This document shows, piece by piece, positions 8,385-13,645 of a stretch of DNA of 13,645 bases. Location: NCBI GenBank assembly GCA_027066725.1, contig JAMONC010000112.1:1-13645 (forward strand), given 5' to 3'. The position numbers were made by a program, and so were the translations under genes. This stretch comes from Desulfobacterales bacterium (GTDB lineage: Bacteria > Desulfobacterota > Dissulfuribacteria > Dissulfuribacterales > JAMONC01). How positions within the stretch are numbered: the first letter of the stretch is position 1; the number at the start of each line of letters is the position of its first letter. The notes beneath the pieces are model-generated. The model saw only the letters and a program-made list of their open reading frames with translations, ran no database searches and was not told the DNA's origin.

Positions 8385-8411
8385 TTATCGACTAGGCATT
8401 TTTATACATTA
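8385..8411 (-). promoter_or_regulatory. Candidate sigma-28 (FliA-type) promoter for mglB-mglA-pilB operon
   Basis: On the minus strand TAATGTAT (8411-8404), an 11-nt spacer and GTCGATAA (8392-8385) match the sigma-28 consensus TAAAGTTT-N11-GCCGATAA at 6/8 and 7/8 positions with exact spacing. Transcription would start near 8378, about 60 nt before the mglB ATG. This is a by-eye match only; no sigma-28 gene is in the window. Confidence 0.45.
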
Positions 8412-8452
8412 AAGTTGCTGAAATCTTTGAATTGTTACTTAATACGTGTTTC

Positions 8453-8480
8453 TTAAGCTCATTTATGTGATAGACGATAA
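8453..8480 (+). promoter_or_regulatory. Candidate sigma-28 (FliA-type) promoter for HDOD-cheA operon
   Basis: On the plus strand GACGATAA (8473-8480) matches the sigma-28 -10 element GCCGATAA at 7/8 positions. A weaker -35 candidate, TTAAGCTC (8453-8460, 5/8), lies 12 nt upstream. Predicted start is near 8487, about 40 nt before the HDOD ATG. It is weaker than the divergent partner, and the -35 spacing is one base longer than ideal. Confidence 0.33.
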
Positions 8481-8527
8481 ACGAAGCAGAACACGAATAA
8501 ATTATCCTTTTAAGATTGAGGATTAAT

Positions 8528-9385
8528 ATGGCTTTTTCATCTATAGTTAAAAGATTAGAAACTTTAGAAGATATACCTATAATTCCAGAGACCTTAAATC
8601 GTATATTAAATGAAATTGAAAATGATAAGTCCTCTGCTAAAGAATTAGGAGAAATTATAAGGGAAGATCCTGTATTAACTGCTCAATTGTTAAAAATTGC
8701 TAATAGTCCTTATTATGGAAGGGCTCGCCAGATAAGTAGTGTTTCAAAAGCAATCGTTTTAATTGGATTTAAAGAGGTACGAAATATTGTAATAGGACTT
8801 AGTCTTACAAGTGCCTTTCCTACTAATGTTACTATTAATAATCTTAATCTAAAAGATCTATGGCTCCATTCAATTGGTACTGCAATAGCAAGTCAAATGA
8901 TAGCCAAAAAAGTTCCAGGACTTGATGCTGACGAACTTTTTACTGCAGGCTTAGTACATGATATTGGATGTGCAGTAATGTTTTGCTGTTTTGAGAAAGA
9001 GTTAAAAGAGCTCATAAATTATATGGAAAAAGAAAGGGTTTCGTTTTTGGATGCAGAGAGTTCTTTAGGAATTTTTCATACAGAAATAGGGGCTTTTTTG
9101 GGAGCAAAATGGGGTTTTAGTGACATGCTTATAAATGTCATAAGATCTCATCATAATCCAAATTCTGCAGGTCCATATGATAAAGTTGCTTCTATTGTAT
9201 TTTTAGCAGATGCCTTAGCACAAAAAGTGGGTTTAAGTTGGGATCTTGATATAAACCCTAGAAAAATTTTAATCCCCAAAAAATTACAACTTCATAGTGA
9301 AATAGTGAAGCAGATCGCTATAGCTTTAAAAAGAAAGAAGAAAAATATCATAGAATCATGGGGTGAACTTTTAATGACTAATTAA
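8528..9385 (+). CDS. HDOD-domain signal transduction protein
   Basis: This 285-residue cytoplasmic protein consists almost entirely of one HDOD domain, a regulatory relative of HD phosphohydrolases found in many bacterial signalling and motility loci. The N-terminal part (about 5-95) has the typical IPIIPETLNRIL, REDPVLTAQLLKIANSPYYG and VSKAIVLIGFKEVRNIV segments. H114, HD144-145 (GLVHDIG), HH208-209 and D228 recall the HD metal ligands, so residual metal binding is possible. HDOD proteins are generally not shown to be enzymes. ATG 8528 is chosen because GAGGA lies 6-7 nt upstream; the upstream TTG (8516) would put that site inside the gene. It is first in the rightward operon, so it probably acts with the following CheB-like and CheA proteins. 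Its molecular partner is unknown. Confidence 0.9.
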   Translation: MAFSSIVKRLETLEDIPIIPETLNRILNEIENDKSSAKELGEIIREDPVLTAQLLKIANSPYYGRARQISSVSKAIVLIGFKEVRNIVIGLSLTSAFPTNVTINNLNLKDLWLHSIGTAIASQMIAKKVPGLDADELFTAGLVHDIGCAVMFCCFEKELKELINYMEKERVSFLDAESSLGIFHTEIGAFLGAKWGFSDMLINVIRSHHNPNSAGPYDKVASIVFLADALAQKVGLSWDLDINPRKILIPKKLQLHSEIVKQIAIALKRKKKNIIESWGELLMTN

Positions 9386-9400
9386 TTTTTAAAAAATAAT

Positions 9401-9428
9401 AACTCCTTATTAAGGGATTTTTAGGAGG
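9401..9428 (+). promoter_or_regulatory. Possible RBS-pairing element before the first CheB-like gene
   Basis: CTCCT (9403-9407) can pair with AGGAG (9423-9427), part of the strong AGGAGG ribosome site that decides the GTG start at 9435. The overlapping CCTTATTAAGG (9405-9415) can form a competing small hairpin. Either could tune translation. The stems are short, so confidence is low. Confidence 0.2.
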
Positions 9429-9434
9429 TTAAGG

Positions 9435-10484
9435 GTGGGAAGATCTAAAATTAGAACGTTAGTAGTAGAAGATACTCCTTTTGTAAGGAAGACCCTTTCT
9501 AATTTATTAGCTCAAGACGATAACATAGAGGTCATTGGCACAGCATCAAATGGTATAGAGGCGTTAGAGGCTATAGACAGACTTGAACCTGATGTAGTTA
9601 CAATGGATGTAGATATGCCTGTTATGGATGGTATTACAGCAGTTAAGCATATTATGATTAGAGGTCCCAAGCCTGTTGTAATGTTAAGTGGACTTTCAAA
9701 ATATGGTTCAGTTACATTAGATGCTTTAAGGTTAGGCGCTGTAGATTTTTTCCCAAAACCAGAGGGGATGGCATTAAAACAGCTAAACAAGGAGATAGTA
9801 CGGCTACACCAAAAGATAAAACAAGCAGTATATGCTAATTTAAGTGCAATTAAACGGGCGAGATTTTTTAATAAAAAATTAAAACATAAATTGGTATGTA
9901 GTAATGTTTCTCCAATCGTAGTTATAATTGGAGCACATATTGGATCTTCAGGTTGTTTATTAAGATTACTTGCTCGGCTGGAATTAACTCTGCCTATTTC
10001 TGTTGTTGTTTTACAAGAAATAGATTCCAACGTGTTTTTGCCCTATGTTAGGGAGTTATCGGCAGTATTACCTTGGAAGATACATGTAGGCTCAAGCTCC
10101 TTTATTGAGCCGGGTCATTGTTATATTGCTTCTTATGAATTCGCATGGAAATTAGTTGATTCTGGAGATTCTTTTTGTCCAAAGCTAACACCCAGCTTAC
10201 CTGCACAGCGTTTGAATCCATTGGATTTATTAATTAAGCAAGCCACAAATATATTTGGATCAAGGTTGATTGTTGTATTACTAAGTGGTGATACAAACGA
10301 TGGGATAGAAGGCGTTCTAGAGGCTCAAGACAAAGGAGCCAATATACTCATACTTGATCCAAAAGAATGTGTATTCCCAAAGACCTCTGAGGAGGCTTTA
10401 AAAGTTACAAATTTATTACCTTATAATGAGCAACAGATATGTTCTTTTATAGGCAATAAAGCTATAGAGATTTTAAAACAATAA
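9435..10484 (+). CDS. CheB-like response regulator 1: intact receiver plus degenerate methylesterase domain
   Basis: This 349-residue protein has CheB architecture. The receiver (about 5-125) has the acidic pair E12/D13, phospho-acceptor D58 in TMDVDMPVMDG, S85 and K108, so it should accept phosphate from CheA. A linker follows, then a CheB C-terminal fold (160-349). The active-site sequence is changed. The IGASTGG loop reads IGAHIGSS, so the catalytic Ser is H168. The QHM His is E195 in LQEI. Only the Asp (D289 in LLSGDTNDG) remains. Receptor demethylation is therefore unlikely; a phosphorylation-controlled binding or output role is inferred. The GTG start has AGGAGG at 9423-9428 with 6-nt spacing. 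It lies 49 bp after the HDOD gene and is followed by two paralogues. No receptor or cheR gene is visible in the window. Confidence 0.87.
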   Translation: MGRSKIRTLVVEDTPFVRKTLSNLLAQDDNIEVIGTASNGIEALEAIDRLEPDVVTMDVDMPVMDGITAVKHIMIRGPKPVVMLSGLSKYGSVTLDALRLGAVDFFPKPEGMALKQLNKEIVRLHQKIKQAVYANLSAIKRARFFNKKLKHKLVCSNVSPIVVIIGAHIGSSGCLLRLLARLELTLPISVVVLQEIDSNVFLPYVRELSAVLPWKIHVGSSSFIEPGHCYIASYEFAWKLVDSGDSFCPKLTPSLPAQRLNPLDLLIKQATNIFGSRLIVVLLSGDTNDGIEGVLEAQDKGANILILDPKECVFPKTSEEALKVTNLLPYNEQQICSFIGNKAIEILKQ

Positions 10485-10505
10485 AAATAGCATAGGGTGA
10501 TCTAA

Positions 10506-11612
10506 ATGGATACATTGGAGAAAAATATAGGTACTCAAGAAACGGAAAGAAAGATTAAGGTTTTTATTGTAGATGATTCTCCACTTGTAAGAAGATCTTT
10601 AGAGGGAATTATTTCTGGTGATCCTATGTTAGAAGTAGCTGAAACAGCTGCTGATGGAAAAGAAGCCTTGGATAAGATGTCTAGTGTTTCTTGGGATGTA
10701 TGTACACTTGATTGGCAGATGCCTGGTATGAATGGATTAACTGTTTTAAAACATATTATGATTAGACACCTAAAACCAACCTTAATGCTTAGCTCTTTTA
10801 CTACAGAAGGTGCTCGTATAACTTTTGATGCCTTAAGATATGGAGCAGTTGACTTTTTACAAAAGCCAGGAGGTGATTCTGGGCAAAGTCTAGTTGAACA
10901 TCGTGAACTATTAAGATCAAGAATAAAAAGAGCTGCGAGAGTGCAAGTAGGTATCACAAAATATTTAAGATTAAAGTCTTTAACTAACAAAAAGGAACAT
11001 TTAAAAGATGGCTCTTATGAAGGAAGCAATAACAGCAAAGGTATAATTTTAATATTTGCTGCTACAGGAGGATATGCCTCTATACTTTCTATTCTACCTT
11101 CTCTTTCATTGATTCCTAAGGTCCCTGTTGTAGTTATGATGTCTTGTGCACAGCAACCTTTAGATGCATTTGTTGAATACTTAAAAGATTTCGTATTGCC
11201 TCCTGTTAAAAGACTAAAGTCTAAAGAAGAGGGTATCTTAGAGCAAGGAACCATCTATTTTGCAGGTCTTAGTGACAGATTGTATCTATCTTTTAATAAT
11301 CAAGGTGAAATATTATTTCATTTAATTCATAAAAGTATGTCTTTTGAGCTATTTGATATATTTTTCGATAAACAAGATAGATGGAATAATAAAATTTCTA
11401 CTATTGTACTTTCTTCTGGACAAGAAGAAGGGATGAAAGGAATTAAAAGGGCTTCAGAAGTAGGGAGTCAGTTTATCGTGCAAGAACCTTGTACTTGTCT
11501 TGATCCTTCATTGGCTAACTTTGTATTAAAAAATTTTAAAGCTGATTCTAAAGGTCTTTTAGAACTTACTCAATTCATTGGCGATTGGACACCAAAGGAT
11601 AATGATCAATGA
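10506..11612 (+). CDS. CheB-like response regulator 2: intact receiver plus degenerate methylesterase domain
   Basis: This 368-residue paralogue of the preceding gene has a complete receiver at about 16-140: D23/D24, phospho-acceptor D69 in TLDWQMPGMNG, S96 and K120. Residues 141-178 are a basic, then flexible linker. The C-terminal CheB fold (178-368) has lost every catalytic residue: the Ser loop reads FAATGG (Ser to A186), the His position in the VQHM strand is S213, and the Asp in the LTGMG-DG loop is E308. It is more decayed than the first copy and should be a pseudo-methylesterase. AGGGTGAT (10494-10501) precedes ATG 10506. The stop overlaps the start of the third paralogue by ATGA, implying coupled translation and a fixed stoichiometry. 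Phosphorylation by the downstream CheA is inferred from context. Confidence 0.87.
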   Translation: MDTLEKNIGTQETERKIKVFIVDDSPLVRRSLEGIISGDPMLEVAETAADGKEALDKMSSVSWDVCTLDWQMPGMNGLTVLKHIMIRHLKPTLMLSSFTTEGARITFDALRYGAVDFLQKPGGDSGQSLVEHRELLRSRIKRAARVQVGITKYLRLKSLTNKKEHLKDGSYEGSNNSKGIILIFAATGGYASILSILPSLSLIPKVPVVVMMSCAQQPLDAFVEYLKDFVLPPVKRLKSKEEGILEQGTIYFAGLSDRLYLSFNNQGEILFHLIHKSMSFELFDIFFDKQDRWNNKISTIVLSSGQEEGMKGIKRASEVGSQFIVQEPCTCLDPSLANFVLKNFKADSKGLLELTQFIGDWTPKDNDQ

Positions 11613-13009
11613 TGTCTGTACAGATGACTCAAAAGATAGACATACTTTTATCTGAACAGCCAAGTAAGGAATTTAATGGTTGGATAGAAGGGATTGCTCT
11701 TGCCGATATTATACAGCTTTGTTGTTTAGCAGGTAGAAAACAAGTCTTAACTGTAAGACATAATGATTTAGAAGGATTTATTTGGTTTGATTCAGGTGCC
11801 GTCGTTCATGCTCAAGTTGGTGATGTTATAGGGCAAAAAGCATTCTATGAGATTATGTGTTGGGGATCTGGTTCGTTTGTGCTTAAAAAAGCATCACCTC
11901 CTGAAGCCACTATAGATGTCCCATGGAATTTTCTTTTAATAGAAGCTCTTAGAATTGCAGATGAAAGGGCAAAATCTAATGGATTAACAATGGAATCTAG
12001 GGCTACAAAGGTATTAATTGTAGATGATTCTCCTATTGTATGTAAAGCAATAAGAAATGCTATTTCAGGGGTAAAAGACATAGAGGTCGTTGCAGAGGCT
12101 TATAATGGTAGACAAGCTCTTGAAATGCTAGATATACATCAGCCAGATATATTATGTTTAGATGTTAACATGCCTGTTATGAGTGGAGATATTGCCCTTA
12201 TGCATATAATGGTTCGTTCCCCTTGCCCTGTAATTATTATAAGTGGTTTAGGAGTTAAAGGTTCTAAAAAGGTTTTAGAATTTTTACGTCTAGGTGCTAT
12301 CGACTTTGTACCTAAACCACAAGATCCCAATAGCTGGGATATATATCAGCAAAGACTTATAAAAGATATAAAAAAGTCAAGATCATTGTGTATAGATAGA
12401 ATTAGGAGGGCAAGGCTTCCCAAAGTCCCAACTACTAAATTGTTACCTGGACTTCCAGCTACAAGACTTGTCATTATATGTGGTGGTATAGGAGGAATAC
12501 TTGAAATTCAAAAGTTACTTCCTTCTATTTTGCCATTGGATTCTATGTCTGTTGTAATTCTTCAAGATATGGTACCTGATTTAGTTGATCCTCTTGCTTC
12601 TTTTTTAGATAAATATAGTGCAATGACAGTATCTGCTCTTAAGGCAGGTGGTCCCCTTCTTTCTGGTCAGTGTTGGCTGGCAAATTGGGATAGGGCTTGG
12701 CAGGTTGTAGCTGACCGTCATGGAGCAGCTCTTAGTCAGAATCCCGGTAATTTTGATCCTAATAAATTGCTTGCTACAGCAGCAGCAGCATTTGGTCCCA
12801 GACTTTGTATAGTGTTATTAAGTGGGATTGAACTTGAGATAGAAAAAGGACTTAAAGAGGTTTCAAAGAGAAGCGGTAAAATTATTGTCCAAGATCCTCA
12901 AACATGTCTATCTCCTAATTCAATTGATAACATTTTAAGACAAGAATTAGAAGACGAGAAGGCAGATATAGAGTCAATGAGTAATCTTATAGCACAATGG
13001 GCTGTTTAA
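11609..13009 (+). CDS. PATAN (DUF4388)-receiver-degenerate CheB protein
   Basis: This 466-residue three-part protein is the third CheB-like paralogue. Residues 21-120 form a PATAN/DUF4388 domain: FNGWIEGIALADIIQLCCLAGRKQ, then LEGFIWFDSGAVVHAQVG and AFYEIMCWGSGSF, all typical of that fold. The receiver (133-255) is complete: D139/D140, phospho-acceptor D185 in CLDVNMPVMSG, S212 and K236. The CheB-like domain (285-466) lacks the triad: Ser is G293 in ICGGIGG, His is D320 in LQDM, and Asp is E410. PATAN domains occur on response regulators, and PATAN-CheY proteins of the PixE type in Synechocystis are known to bind PilB1. The same operon neighbourhood here includes pilB, so this is the best candidate for direct output to the pilus motor. 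ATG 11609 overlaps the previous stop; AAAGGA is at 11594-11599. ATG 11612 is an alternative. Confidence 0.87.
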   Translation: MMSVQMTQKIDILLSEQPSKEFNGWIEGIALADIIQLCCLAGRKQVLTVRHNDLEGFIWFDSGAVVHAQVGDVIGQKAFYEIMCWGSGSFVLKKASPPEATIDVPWNFLLIEALRIADERAKSNGLTMESRATKVLIVDDSPIVCKAIRNAISGVKDIEVVAEAYNGRQALEMLDIHQPDILCLDVNMPVMSGDIALMHIMVRSPCPVIIISGLGVKGSKKVLEFLRLGAIDFVPKPQDPNSWDIYQQRLIKDIKKSRSLCIDRIRRARLPKVPTTKLLPGLPATRLVIICGGIGGILEIQKLLPSILPLDSMSVVILQDMVPDLVDPLASFLDKYSAMTVSALKAGGPLLSGQCWLANWDRAWQVVADRHGAALSQNPGNFDPNKLLATAAAAFGPRLCIVLLSGIELEIEKGLKEVSKRSGKIIVQDPQTCLSPNSIDNILRQELEDEKADIESMSNLIAQWAV

Positions 13010-13034
13010 CAGTTTAACTTAGGAGTTGTTGATT

Positions 13035-13645
13035 ATGGAAGTAGATATCAATATGTGGCAAGAATATGTAAATGAGGCAGAAGACTATATTCAGCAACTT
13101 GAGCCTATTTTGTTATATCTTGAAGGTAATCCTTCTGATAGATCATTAATCGATGAATGTTTTAGAAATATTCATAGTCTTAAGGGTGCTGCAGGCTATA
13201 TGGGTTTAGTAAAAACTTCAAAATTAGCTCATAAGATAGAAGAATTACTTGATTTAGTTAGAGCTAATACTGTGTCTGTTGATGAAGAAATTATATCTAC
13301 TTTATTTACAGGTATAGATAGAGTTAAACTTTTAATTCGAGATGTATCTGAAAATCAACAGGAATCTCATGATATCTCTGATATTTTAAAACTTATAGAA
13401 GATATAATTGTCCAAAGACAAAAGCAAGCAGATCAAAAAGAAGATTTAGATAAAAAAAATAATCGTAATTTTGTTGAAGAGTTATCGCAAGTTTTATCTA
13501 CTTCTTTGCAGGAAGTTTTAAAGGGTAATGACTTAAGCGATGAAGATTCTGAAACAGCTCTTATGAACCTTTATGAAGATCAGATGGGGGAACTTATCAC
13601 TAAATTAGATGAGGCTCTTAGAACTGATCAAATAATTATTTCAAG
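13035..13645 (+). CDS. cheA: CheA-type chemosensory histidine kinase, N-terminal part (3' truncated by window edge)
   Basis: Only the first 203 residues are present; the frame stays open to the last base. Residues 5-105 form an HPt (P1) domain with the signature FRNIHSLKGAAGYMGL, in which H47 is the phosphorylated histidine. A Gln/Lys/Asp-rich linker follows (about 125-165). The last segment, about 172-203, again begins like an HPt or other helical domain (LYEDQMGELITKLDEALR). The dimerisation, kinase and CheW-like domains expected of CheA are beyond the window, so a stand-alone HPt protein cannot be excluded, but context and length favour CheA. AGGAG (13021-13025) lies 9 nt before ATG 13035, and the gene follows the third CheB-like gene by 25 bp. 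It would supply phosphate to the three receivers upstream. Confidence 0.85.
   Translation, partial: MEVDINMWQEYVNEAEDYIQQLEPILLYLEGNPSDRSLIDECFRNIHSLKGAAGYMGLVKTSKLAHKIEELLDLVRANTVSVDEEIISTLFTGIDRVKLLIRDVSENQQESHDISDILKLIEDIIVQRQKQADQKEDLDKKNNRNFVEELSQVLSTSLQEVLKGNDLSDEDSETALMNLYEDQMGELITKLDEALRTDQIIIS

Larger units (their letters stand above)
8318..8527. other. Divergent intergenic control region
   Basis: This 210-bp spacer separates the leftward mglB operon from the rightward HDOD-cheA operon. It is very AT-rich and carries no credible gene; short open frames crossing it have no Shine-Dalgarno and no recognisable product. It holds the two sigma-28-like promoter candidates, back to back about 40 bp apart. 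I saw no good sigma-54 element and no clear sigma-70 pair. Confidence 0.7.

Noticed and set aside
8516..8527. TTG start for the HDOD protein
   Set aside because: The GAGGA ribosome site for ATG 8528 overlaps this codon.
8318..8527. Sigma-54 or clear sigma-70 promoters in the divergent spacer
   Set aside because: No GG-N10-GC element with proper context, and sigma-70-like hexamers found had poor spacing.
9512..10030. 172-residue open frame antisense to the first CheB-like gene
   Set aside because: It mirrors strongly conserved receiver coding sequence, has no recognisable domain and no ribosome site; a chance frame.
9435..13009. Ordinary CheB receptor methylesterases
   Set aside because: Ser and His catalytic positions are substituted in all three copies.

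Overview
The window is AT-rich DNA (about one-third G+C by eye) from a Gram-negative bacterium. A TolC-type outer-membrane channel shows the double membrane. An MglB/MglA pair close to the Myxococcus xanthus proteins and large multidomain chemosensory genes suggest a Desulfobacterota or deltaproteobacteria-like lineage. Genus cannot be given from the sequence. No rRNA, tRNA, CRISPR array or insertion sequence was seen, and coding density is very high.

Region 1 (1-3246, + strand) is the downstream part of a drug-export operon: a 14-helix (DHA2/EmrB-type) MFS pump cut by the window edge, a TetR-family regulator, and a TolC-family channel. The periplasmic adaptor (HlyD/EmrA-type) that usually completes such a pump is not visible and may lie upstream.

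Region 2 (3250-8317, - strand) is a tightly packed operon, read right to left: mglB (roadblock protein, expected MglA GTPase-activating partner), mglA (Ras-like polarity GTPase), a 549-residue acidic protein whose C-terminus looks like a divergent CheW domain, and a PilB-type type IV pilus extension ATPase with an N-terminal TPR-like extension. The gene order says that a polarity switch, a chemosensory adaptor and a pilus motor are made together.

Region 3 (8318-8527) is the only non-coding stretch of size, about 210 bp between two divergent operons. Both directions contain a sequence resembling a sigma-28 (FliA) promoter, the minus-strand one being better.

Region 4 (8528-13645, + strand) holds an HDOD signalling protein, three tandem receiver proteins shaped like CheB, and the start of a CheA kinase that runs off the window. 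All three CheB-like proteins keep a complete receiver phosphorylation site. All three have lost the catalytic Ser and His of the methylesterase, and two also lack the Asp. The third carries an extra N-terminal PATAN (DUF4388) domain.

Most likely reading: the window encodes a chemosensory system for type IV pilus surface motility. CheA would phosphorylate up to three receiver/pseudo-methylesterase proteins, and output would reach PilB through MglA/MglB and the CheW-like protein, or through the PATAN domain. The tandem pseudo-CheB set is the most unusual element. The functional wiring is inference from domain content and gene order.
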